Assembly (NCBI GenBank): GCA_008933995.1
Contig: WARS01000013.1
Span: 10,374,023-10,438,022, forward strand
Direction: 5' to 3'
DNA: 64,000 nucleotides
DNA from: Datnioides undecimradiatus
Taxonomy: Eukaryota; Chordata; Actinopteri; Lobotiformes; Datnioididae
The notes beneath the pieces were generated by a model. The model ran no database searches and was not told the DNA's origin. It worked only from the letters and a program-made list of their open reading frames with translations. This document shows, piece after piece, positions 25,731 to 36,471 of the stretch. Positions within the stretch are counted from its first letter, which is position 1; every line of letters starts with the position of its first letter. The translations under genes and the position numbers were made by a program.

Positions 25731-28309
25731 GCATGTTAAAGGTCAGTTCAAACATAGGTTTTCTTGCTCAGGGGCCCCTGGACCCCTTGGGCCCATTGTG
25801 CCTGTGCCCGATAAACGCATTTAGTTATCATTCATGTTCCCACTGTACTGTAAATATAAATAGATGTGTAAAACCCTGTACTTTGGATGATATGAATTCT
25901 ACAATGACGCATTTACCACAAAATTATTATTAGCATGGAACAATTTCAGAAGTCACTGCAGGAAACTGCAAAAAGATCTGCTGCAGTGACTATTTTTAAA
26001 CAAGTAGATTTTCCTTAATCGTCTTTTCCATGATGCTTCAGTGAGATGATTGAAGCCTGCGGATTGTCTGTTTGTCGTGAGTTTATTTTCTTACAATTCT
26101 CTGTGTAAGAGGCTCATGATAGTATCCACCTCACCTTCATATAAAACACAGGATGTCATGATTTTCTTTGCCTCAGCTGCCTTTACACAGGAGGTTTCCT
26201 ATTTTGTGGGTTTTCTTGTACAAAAATATATAGATTTTATATATATATTTTTCAAGGTGATGTAAAAAAGCAGCATAAATCTGACATTGGCCCTAGATCA
26301 AGTTGACAATAGACAATCTGTTGGTATACAGTGCCCTTTAGTGGAGAGATTGAAGACGCTCCTCTTTGTTGTTGTGAATTGGTGAAGAGCATTGTCAACG
26401 TCTTCATTTATTATAATCAAATTTATATAATTACTTTTTATATGTGTAGATAGACTTAATGACAGATAAGCTGTAGTTGAGTTGTGCATTTTATTTTAAC
26501 AGTCTTAAACTAGGGGGAAGCAAACACCTGCCACACACCAGACACTCTCTCTTAAACCTGGCTGCTTTCCTACATCACGACAAACACAGATCCCCTTCAG
26601 TTCCCTGCGAAGAACAGCGTATGTGCTTGTTTGTGCCGACAGCCATCTGACTGTATGATACATCATGTCCCAAAGGCTCGCTGTTCATTCAGAATGTGCT
26701 TTGTGAGGTTTCAGACTCACACTGCATTTACACACAGTCCTTATTACCAACTTATCTGACTTCTTTTACAGCATTTACAGCCTTTTAGATATGGGCTGCC
26801 CTTCGTGCAATCCTTGTAATTTAATAATTTTAAAAAAATTATATCTTTCAAGTGTTTTTTAAAAATAATATACAGTATATAAAGGATCATTATGGTGGCT
26901 CGGTGTTTACAGCTGTTTACTTCAAAGCCAAAATAACTATTGACCCTGGTCTCTTTTTTTTAAATCTGCCACCTCCCTGTTGAGGCTTTCAGTAAACTAT
27001 CCCAGTATTCACAGTAATTGTTGGCTAATAGAAACATAAAATGCAACATGAAATAATGACCTGATACTCTGAGAGTATGCATCAGTTATCACTTGAAAGA
27101 GTCACAAAATCACTGGCAAAGTTCTGTATTAGTCTCAGGTTAGAAAATGAACTGTTGCTCAGGCTTTTCAAAATCATTTTAAATAACTTGAGACTCAAGT
27201 TGCTGTAATGTTTCTTTGTCTACTCATTTTCTTTGTCTCCCCCTCAAATATGATTCATTCTTAAAATGCATTTAACAAATATTTGGTATTAATCATAAAA
27301 TAATGACTATAATGAAGTAAACCAATATGAAAACAATATGCACTTAACAAAAAACTTTTTTTATCTTAAATTTTTAACTTGCTTCTCCTAAGACTTTAAT
27401 CTGCCAACTTCACATATGGCCATAGCCTTATAATGAAAAACAGGCTGTTGGCTGATTCTGGCATATGTACAATGTTTATTATCATGCACTATCCCTGAGA
27501 AATAAACTGAATAAATTTCTGAAAATGACAGAGAGCGGTTTCCACAGACATTTTAATATGTCAACATCTGAAATAAAGTTTTAAAAAAATGCTGTGATCA
27601 TGATGCTGCAATCAGACGTGTCACACCAGCAGTGTTTAGGGTGGAGCAGGCAAGTTAAATTTCAGTGTTAGCGCAATTAACATCACTGTTTGGAAAAACA
27701 AAAAGGAGGTTTTCAGCTCAGCTATAGATCTGTCACCAGTTACAAAACCTGACATGAGACACATTTTTGAACACACACTTACACAAAAGCCTTTAGAGCA
27801 GTGCCACTGATGAAAAATGAATCTGACCCCTGTCCACAGAGCTAACATTGACCGTGTATTGGTGAAATAACAAAAATATCTATAACAAACAGAAACGTCA
27901 CACAAAGTAGTTTTAAAATATTCCTCTTGAGATTTAAAAAAACTTCAGTAGATAAATCTCTGGCACCTCTTTTGCAAACAACAAATGACTCATTTAGAAA
28001 CAATAAAGTGTGATACAAGGGTGCCATCTAAAGGCCATGGTACAAAAGAACAGCATCCTCACCTCAAACACGAGTAACGGTTACCCTCCAAAGAGGAGAG
28101 TTTAAAAACAGTTATCACCTTGTATCGTTGACTTTGTCTCACGTGGTGTCACTTAGATTTCCTCTGTGCTCACACTAAATTATCTTAAAACATATTAATT
28201 CTCTGTGCCTGTTTTTTTCCCTCTGCTCCTTTAATTAGGAAAAATAAACATGCACATGTTCATTCAACTTCTTTTTTAGGCAGCATGTTAAGATGCACTC
28301 ACTTTCATT

Positions 28310-28315
28310 TTTATT
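28310..28315 (-). terminator. b4galnt1 poly(A) signal candidate
   Basis: AATAAA on the minus strand (TTTATT on plus), about 885 bases past the b4galnt1 stop. I noticed no closer minus-strand copy. Confidence 0.35.
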
Positions 28316-29198
28316 CACCAGTGTGCACTGGACAGACATCTCTTTTTCAGATGTCTGCTGGAGAAACCAGAGAGTGACAAGAGCCAAAAAAACAAAAGGC
28401 TGCTCCCACATCAGACTCCAGATGAATAGGACCAAAACCTTCTCCTCCTTGGATGTGATTAATCACTCACAAATCGGATTCACAGGAACACACACAGATA
28501 ATAAGCCAGCAGCCAAACCTTTGGCATGATCAGTCAGTGACATAGCATGAGCGCCCAGGGTGAAAACGTTTTAATGCGTTCTTCATGTGGCACTGGTAGA
28601 AAGCATACCTATGCTCTGTCTTCAGGATCGTCACTTTCTGCAAAGTGTCCCTTTGTCCTCGCTAACAGCAAGTCCAAGTTTTCGGGCCCTCTGATGTCAC
28701 TATTGCTTTTCCAAGCTCAGTCTTTTTGGATAGTGCAAATTGAAGGAGAACATATGTAATCAGGCTTTTTAGATGCTACCTGTTTTCCCAAAGCTCGACT
28801 TCAGTGTTGCAACAACTCGAGGATGTATAGCCAGACAAGATTTTGGCAAACAAAAAGCCTTGAATTAATCAAGATTATGTTGTGACTGAACTGGGTCTGT
28901 GTAAACAAGATGATATGTTTGTTAGTCGTCTGAACTTTGATATCTGGCTTCTGGATTTTTGCTGAGCTTGAGGGACTTTTTAGCTCACAGTGGAGCACTA
29001 CACTGACTGAATAAACATGCCAAAACTGCCATAATGGCACATTTTCTCTACAGCAAAGCCTGAACCCTCTTGTCAAGGTTCTTAAACAAAAGGCAAACCA
29101 AAGCATTGGTCTGAAATCGATCTGACAGGACGCAGTGGAGGAGACTTCTTTGGCAACTCAGGAAGAGCTGAGGAACCCTCAGGCAAAGACGAGAGGAG

Positions 29199-32100
29199 CT
29201 AATTATGAGTCAAACACTGAAATCGGTTTTTGAAGAACAGGAGGCCATTTTTTGTGTGAGCGGCATCAGAGGAGGCCGGCGGGTAACGAAACTTGGCGTA
29301 AGTCTTGTCGCTTTCTGATTGGCTGACCCAGGGAAGTTTGATTTTGGTCGCATGATTGATTATGACATCATCACAAGAGCCCACATGGAGAGACCCCAGG
29401 CCATCAATGAAAAATTCTGCAAAGCAAATGCAAGCAAAATGATGAGAATGCATTCAAAAGTTTCATCTCATTTTAATTTGGAGTCTAATTTAAGTAACTT
29501 CCTAAACCTCATTCAATGTGTCATTAAAATCTCACTGCAGCAAAAAAAAATTTTCAAACCCACAAAACCTCATTTAAATTCTGCTGCCACATTTCCAAAC
29601 ATTGATTTTAAGTGTGGAGAAAGGGTAAAGGGTTTGGAGACAAAATTAAATTAAAATTTGTCTAATTTAACTTAAGCATTAAGATTAATTATAGTAGAGC
29701 ACTGTCTCTGGGATGTTGGCATGTCATAATTGAAAATTTCACAGTATATTCTCTTTGTAAAATGTATCTTGTCATGTGGATTTTTCCACATGTCTAAACT
29801 GAGTCATATGGTTTTTCATCAGATACAGATTTTTGCCTCTTTTTTACTCTTGTTTATGCCAAATCAACATATAATGTGCCATAATTTCATACCAGTGTAC
29901 ATCATTAATTCTAACTGGGTTTTAGGTTTCTGTGGGACACGGGGAAACTGAATAAATCGAATCGAAATCGAATAATTTTTGCTGTAAATTACTGTATGAA
30001 GTAATTTCACTTGTGAATTTATGGAGCAGGAAAAATTTAAACAAAACAGAAAAATGGGTTTCACACCCTGTACACTGGTTAGAAAACGTATCTTAAAATA
30101 CACACTGTATGGAATTAGGATGCAGTTATATCATGTTATGCCGTCTGTTTCTGTACTTACCCAGGTGAGCTACCCTGGCAAGGCGTGGGTCGAAGCCAAC
30201 CTGCTGGACTTTGTCTGTGCGAGCCAGGAAGAAGTTAATGACACCGTCTGTCACAACGCAGTTTGGGAAGCCTTGGATGACGTGATGAAATCCTCTCCTC
30301 ATGTGTAAACAGTCACCATCCTCCTCTCCTGGCTCAATGGAGATGGTCTGTCTGTAGGTGGCAGTATAACCTGTGGCCTCCCTCACAGCACCACCCACCT
30401 GGACAACACACACACACACACAGGAAACACTCAGCAAAAACACCAGACTGCTACATCTAGTGAAAACAGTTTATTCCTTGGTCCCTCACCAGATCCAAGG
30501 TGGTTCGCTCTAAAACATCCACGAGTTTCTCCAGCTTCGTGTTGGCTGTGAAGATGAAGTCGTCATCCACCCACAGCACATACTTTGTGGTTACCTGAGA
30601 GACAGCCAGGTTTCGTCCAGCAAACCAACCCTGTAACACACGACGTGGAGTTTGAATACAAAAGAGCATCAACAAGCACAGCAGAGATGTGAGACAGAAA
30701 GACTTTCATGTGCGTCTTATACTCTCCCACCTTTCCAAAAGGCATGATGTAATGTTCAATGTAAGGCCCAGAGATGGTTTTGGGATTTTCACTGTCATCT
30801 GCGATTATTATTGTGATGGTGGGATAGTATCTCCTCACGCTGTCGATAAGATCCTGAAGCTTATCGTAACGCAGGAAAGTCTTCGTAGCTATGGTTACGA
30901 GGGCACTGACATTGTACTCTGCAAAAACGGAAGATTAAACAAGGTTTTAGCAGCAGGTGTCTTGTCCAGAGATTGGATAATGACTTGATTTTTGACATTT
31001 TGGCATTTCTGTGTGACATGCTGGGGTTGTATTTCACCTCCTTTGGATCCTGTGTTATACAGTTTGGGCGTTACACCATGACGGATCTTGATGCTGAAGA
31101 AGGCTCGATGCCCCTCTGTCTCAAACTGCACTAAAAGACACAACAGAAACCCCTTTAATAATACTGAAATAGGATTTAACTGTGACTGACTCCTGTCCGG
31201 TTCTACAGTTGTTGGATCAAGCCACCTGTGTGTACTGAATGTCATGTTTTTGTATTATACACAAAATACTAACAGTGTCACCAACAGCTGCACGTGGGGG
31301 GAGGTCCTTGGCAGTGTTGTTTGAGGCCTCACCTGTGTCTGCTGTGCTCGGGTGAAACAGCGTGTTTGTGTAGGTGACAAACTGCAGCTGTCGGTTCAGG
31401 TTTGGCAGCAGGCTGCTTGACAGAGTCATGTGCATCTCGCCATCACCTTTGATTTTCACGCCATCGACCTCTGCTGCCACATTCAGCGTCCCCAGCGTGG
31501 CAGTAATGTTTACCTGCAGCGGGATGGCGAGAGAAGTCGCTACGATACAAGCAGATATATCTGAAATATGTCAAAGTAAAGATGGAGACACTAGTATACT
31601 TACTGAATAGTGCTCCCTGGGAAGGTGGTGTAAGGCCAAGCCTGAAAGCAAATGATAGCAAATGTTGTGCTTAGATGCACCACCTTGTGAACTTCCACTT
31701 CCATTACACTTTCATACAGACAAGTGAAATCCAGAGTTCTTTTTGTCCACCAGACTGCACGGTAGATGTCACAAATCACCTAGCTCCAGGTTGTTGTTTC
31801 ATAAATGAGCTTTTTAGTAAAAGGCTTTACAATACGTTAGATAATAGTTGTGACTGGTGGACAGCAATCTGATGTAACGAGTCTTAAGTTAAAATGTGTT
31901 TTTTGCACCTTCTGACATCTTACCTGGGATGATGATTGTTTTCAGGGGTCGCAACTCCACCCCCTGTGTTGGATACTGTAAGGGGTTGTTAGCTTCTGCA
32001 ATGATGAGAACATCTGCAGGTGTCTGTGACCTGGGGGGGGGGGGGGTCACATCAGCAAAATACTTAGTAGCCTATGCACAGCATACATCCACAAGCACAG

Positions 32101-33124
32101 GCAAGAAAAGGATAAGAAACAAACACATTTAAAAGTGGTCTTTGAAAACACGAGCTGATAATTCAATAGAGAGAAATTACAATAGCTAAATATAACAGAT
32201 CTTGTCACCTTATGACTTTGGAAAAAGTATCTTGCAGAAAAACTTTTCATTATAAAAAGGATCAAGGAAGCCAGAATATGGTTGATATGTTTTTCCATTT
32301 TCCCCTCAAGTGCATCACTGCTGTAGTTCTTGATCATTTAACTATGGAATAACTAATTACAAAAAAGATACCAAACTAAAAGGTAAAGAGTGAAAAAACT
32401 GGATATGGGGGCATCAATGACTTTCTCCATGTGAACTGATCCAGACATGACTTGAACTGAATTTAGCATCTGATACTTAAATGCAAATTGAAATTATATT
32501 CAAAGAGTACTTTTTTGCTCGTGCAGCTCATGCTTCATTAATCACTTCATCAATCAGATGACCTTCAATCATACTCCTGCTCTTCTGGCAACAGTATTGC
32601 TATACCTCTGCTTTATGGCACTGCCTACCTCTTCTGGAAACTCTTGTATTCTTTGGCCCGTTGCCTCTTTATGTCGTCCAGCTCAGAGGCCTCAAAGGCA
32701 GTGTGCAGCGGGTGAGCTGACACCCGTGGGAATAAGAGCTGGGCGAAGGGCAGGTTTACTCCTCCACTCTCGCCCTCACATACACATCCATTACGTGCCA
32801 GCAAGCTGGACGGATCATCAGAGACATATGAATGGGAGGAGAGCAGGTATTAGCCGAGCTGTGCTGTGCTGTGATGGAATAAAACAAGTGGTTAAATAAG
32901 TGCTCATACCTTGCCACATTATCCCTGACATGAAAGGGGATGTTGCCCAATCTGTGGTCCGGTTCTGGAAGCCTCTCCTCCAGATGCCTCTCAAGTATTG
33001 GCCCAGGTCGCTGCCACACATCCACTGTGGTGTATGCCCGAGTGGGCCACGAATGGAGCAAGGCCAGGACCAGCACCACAGACACCAGGATGGCGAGCAG
33101 CAACGTTTTTCTCAGGGAGCGCAT
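29199..33124 (-). CDS. b4galnt1: Beta-1,4-N-acetylgalactosaminyltransferase 1 (GM2/GD2 synthase)
   Basis: Golgi type II membrane enzyme that adds GalNAc from UDP-GalNAc to GM3/GD3 and related glycolipids, making GM2/GD2. Minus-strand exons in transcript order: 33124-32910, 32805-32629, 32030-31924, 31641-31604, 31513-31333, 31130-31038, 30918-30731, 30630-30490, 30398-30161, 29416-29199. All phases close, giving 531 residues (human 533). The N-terminus MRSLRK is followed by a hydrophobic anchor at about residues 7-26. The catalytic region has FYPT-like [38 protein letters not shown], the DXD motif in VLWVDDDF (D355-D357), [18 protein letters not shown], and the C-terminal [15 protein letters not shown]. 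The start ATG follows a CAG acceptor-like site, so 5' leader exons are expected upstream. An N-glycosylation sequon NIT begins the exon at 31513. It is divergent from os9. Confidence 0.95.
32025..32051 (-). promoter_or_regulatory. Splice acceptor with C14 tract inside an inverted repeat
   Basis: The polypyrimidine tract of the b4galnt1 intron ahead of the exon at 32030 is a pure run of 14 C on the minus strand (G on plus, 32033-32046). The perfect 7-bp inverted repeat TGTGACC (32025-32031) and GGTCACA (32045-32051) overlaps the AG/exon boundary. In pre-mRNA this could pair and hide the acceptor. Homopolymers of this length are also prone to length change and to sequencing error. Confidence 0.6.
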
Positions 33125-33828
33125 CCTAAAACCTGACACAGACATAATAAGGTTCCTGTAATTATTCCTCCTGTTCACACTTGTCACAAAGACATCCCTT
33201 CCTTACACCACTTTCACATGAGTAATAGGTGGAAAAATCCACAGCTTTTTAAAGTTCGGCTACAGCTCATACGAGGTTTCAGTGATCAAGTTGATATCTT
33301 CCAAATGGCAGCATTGTGAGAATGAAATATTCTGTGCAGCTCATCACATAAATGCTTTCAGGAGGAAACAGATAGAGACAATTTCTGACAAAAAAGTTTT
33401 TCCACTTGATTAAACAAACTTTACAAAAACTATATTTTAGCTGTGAATGTCTTACAGATATAACTGATGCAGCATATGTGAGTGTGTGTGTGTGTGTGTG
33501 TTGGGGTTGGGTTTTGACATAGTGTATGCTGGTAAGCAGGCGCTACATCACAGCAATTTAATATGTATGTACATTAATTCTCTATTCATGGCTGTAATTG
33601 TTGCATGCGCACAGACATGTTCCTGTACCTGTATGTAGACATGTGTGGGACTGCTCTTTACATTACAAGTTACTGAAAACATCTAATGTTTGTGGATGCC
33701 AAATCTCTTATGACCAATTAGCAAATAGCTTTTCTTTTAAATTTCATTCCTGAATGTTTGTTTAAAAGGTAAGAAAATATACCCAACCGCCTTTATCCAG
33801 TCAGTGAAAGGGCATCCTCTGAAGGCAC

Positions 33829-33884
33829 CTGCATCTCCAGAAACCATGTAGATAGTCACAGAAATTAGGGAGTATCTTCCTCAT
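33829..33884 (-). other. Candidate b4galnt1 leader exon with upstream ORF
   Basis: The minus strand has a very strong acceptor (CTGTTTTTTTCAG) before 33884 and a GCAG/GTGCCT donor after 33829. The exon begins with ATG. If spliced to the coding exon through the acceptor just upstream of the b4galnt1 start (TGTGTCAG, then GTTTTAGG), this ATG opens a 20-codon frame whose TAG ends one base before the main ATG. Evidence is splice-site reading only. Confidence 0.35.
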
Positions 33885-35403
33885 CTGAAAAAAACAGAAT
33901 ACAAGAACAATACAATTAACCATAAAGTACAGGTTAAAAAAGTTAGTAAAACATCATAGATAAATTCAGAAAGAAGTACATGTTGTACAAAAAAGCAATT
34001 GCATTATCACAAACACATACAGTCAAACATCTGTATGATGCTACAGCAGCTGCCTGTGCGGTTTTACAGACCCCAGGGGAAATCGTTGGATTTGGGGAAG
34101 AGCAATTTAGCGTTATAGTGGTAGGTTGGAAAAAAAATCAATAAGAGGTGAGGAGCCAAACAGCTGGGCCATTTTGGATCTGAGCACTTAAACATGTCTA
34201 ATACAGTAGGAAAGGGTTTCTCAAAATGCTGCTTTTAAAAGTACGTCTTCTTGTGCTATGAGTGATAAACAATACACAGTGTACATTAAATCTAGCAGTC
34301 ATATTTTCAAAACTCAAAATTTCTGTTTCTTGTCCACATGAACTGTATGCCACAGCAGGCTGATAATGTGTATCATTTTAGGTGTAACAAAAACAGTCAA
34401 AAAATAACACAGAGACCATAAGAAGACAAAATGCAGAAAATAGAAAAAACTATTCCAGTTTGCATCACAAACTCTTCCAAGGCTCAGGTTGTGACTTCAG
34501 GTTGTAGTCTGAACTACAAACAGTTTTGTTGTAACAAGATTACTTACTATGCTCATATATCCAAAATCAGACTGAATGCCAATATTTAGTCTTAGTTATT
34601 GCTTTGCAAGGCATAACAATATACAAATTAAGGTTGTGTGGCATGGGGGATGGAAAGGAATTACTTCCATAATTCAAACCACTATTAGAACCGCAGAATT
34701 AGAAATGTTGTTTAGCATTGTGTGTCCACCTTGCTAATTCAAACCCACAGTCTTTAATGAAACATTAGCCACACCTATCTATTGTGCATTCTGAATTTTC
34801 TGTGATGTTGTAATCCTTAAATACAACCGGATTGTTACAGAGATGTAAGAGATGATCGAATTAATTACCTGAAAATCAGCCAATGGGGAGGTGAGGCGAG
34901 CTGTGGACAAGCAACAGACATGGAAATAGCTCTGTGGGACACTCCCAGAGTGTGAGATTTGTTATCTAATTCAGATTAAATCATTGCATTTTATTTTGCA
35001 GTAGCTAGACTGCTCCTCCCTTCCTGCCCAGCATCATTGGACGCATTACAAATGTCAAAATAACGCAATCATCTGTCCAGCAATCCAGACTAGCGACTGC
35101 CTGCAGACGATCTCTCAGAAAGGCCCATTAGCCTACCTTGTCGTGAACATAACTGTAGAAAAAACATGCTCACAGAAACTGATGTCTTTACGTGTAGCTT
35201 ACATTCCTTACACGTTGAGACACGTCTCCTTGATCGTCATTTACATGACTCCAGAAAAAATTCAATTTTCCTTTCTTTTCTTTTGTCCGGTAGAGAAACC
35301 ATGAAATGCCCAACAAGAGCTGGGAATACCGACAAAAATAAGGCGTTGAAGACAGGGATATAGGCCTATTGTTGTTACAGTAAAATGTTAACAGGGAGCT
35401 CAC

Positions 35404-35720
35404 CTCAGTTTCAAAAACGCACGGTGGAAGCTGGTTTCACCTCCCGCCTGCACGGAGGTCGCCCTTCTTAATAAATGTATTCCTCGGTGGTCTTGCAAAC
35501 GGAATTAGATGTGGAAAAACGGAGGATACAGAAAGCGGCCGCACATCCCAGCACTACAGGCTGTGGACAGACGCTCCCCCCCTGCAGCAGCAGCAGCAGC
35601 AGCAGCACGGCGGAGAGCACACCGCACCTTAACGCAGCACTCAGCGGTCAATCATCAGCATCATCGAGCTCCGAGAGGCGACAGGAACATCTGACACGCT
35701 TCATGAACCATAGCCTATAG
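35404..35720 (-). other. Probable b4galnt1 first noncoding exon
   Basis: A clean donor ACTGAG/GTGAGC on the minus strand ends an exon at 35404. Upstream is the most GC-rich stretch of the area, including GCGGCCGC and a (CAG)7 run at 35585-35605 that would be (CTG)7 in the leader RNA. The 5' limit is estimated. Confidence 0.45.
35585..35605. repeat. (CAG)7 trinucleotide repeat
   Basis: Seven uninterrupted CAG triplets, reading CTG on the b4galnt1 strand and lying within its probable first exon. Confidence 0.9.
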
Positions 35721-36393
35721 AAAAATCATACATCTTATTTTGCTCATGTTGCAACAACTAGACCTGCTCATAAACATAACTCAGCAATAATGCGCTCATG
35801 GGTTTGTGCGTGTGGGTGTGTATGTGTAGATGAATGGGTGTGGGCGCCCGCACATATGTGTGTTAGTGTGAGCCTTGTATGTCTGGTGTCTTGTGTGGGA
35901 ATGCGTGAGCGCCTGGTTAAATGGAGAAGGGTTTTTGGACAATCTACCTCTATTTATAAACGGGAGATATTATGCAGATATGCAACAACAAAACAACTAA
36001 AGTTCACATTGTATGTATCGATGTGTGGGCAGCAGGTGAATACGTTTATTTACTCGTATATCTTCATATTTTTTGCAAACAATATTCTGGTGTTAAAGAA
36101 AATAATCTTCGTGGTCGTAATTTTGGCTAAATTGGCCTGTGAGACGCTTTAACAAACGGGCCAGTGGATGCCTGGTCTCTGTTCCAATGTGTGGGTTTAT
36201 TTTATGACAAGGAACACGTTGACAGCTGACATGTGCCTTGTTCAATAAGAATTTTTGATAGAGATGTCACAACTGTAGACACGCCAACCAATTCGACTTG
36301 CACCGGTATAGTAAACGAACGCCCCTCAGATTTGGAAACCCGTTGACTGACGCAAAATATTAGCCAATGAAAGAGCAGCGCTTCTCACATCGA

Positions 36394-36412
36394 CCAATCC
36401 GCTGTCACCATG
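36394..36412 (+). promoter_or_regulatory. ERSE-like motif upstream of os9
   Basis: CCAAT, nine bases, then CCATG. The ER stress response element consensus is CCAAT-N9-CCACG, so spacing is exact with one mismatch. It lies about 75 bases before the os9 start codon. A second CCAAT box is at 36364. Mammalian OS-9 is known to be induced by the unfolded protein response, so the position is plausible. It could also be a plain NF-Y promoter site. Confidence 0.4.
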
Positions 36413-36471
36413 TCAGACTCTCAGTGTTTTGTTGCTGTCAGACAAATGGGGGTATGAGGTTAGAGTCAGTC

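Larger units (their letters stand above)
24556..29198. other. Intergenic, arhgef25 and b4galnt1 tail to tail
   Basis: I see no protein-coding exon here. The left part is arhgef25 3' UTR up to the poly(A) signal at 25267. A degenerate tandem array lies at 25487-25730. 26-28 kb is AT-rich with no recognised feature. The right part, above about 28.3 kb, is probably b4galnt1 3' UTR. In human, SLC26A10 lies between these two genes; I looked for exons resembling an SLC26 transporter on both strands and saw none. Confidence 0.55.
33125..36471. other. b4galnt1 leader introns and b4galnt1/os9 divergent promoter
   Basis: No other coding gene was seen. 33125-35403 is probably leader intron of b4galnt1, with one candidate small exon at 33829-33884 and a (TG)n run near 33480-33501. 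About 35404-35720 looks like the b4galnt1 first exon. 35.7-36.47 kb separates the two start regions and carries CCAAT boxes near 36364 and 36394 on the os9 side. This gives a head-to-head arrangement with starts about 0.7 kb apart. Confidence 0.5.

Noticed and set aside
32756-33187. Longer b4galnt1 N-terminus starting upstream at 33187 or 33145
   Set aside because: A splice acceptor-like CAG sits between these ATGs and the one at 33124, and the family N-terminus is a short basic stretch before the anchor, as given by 33124.
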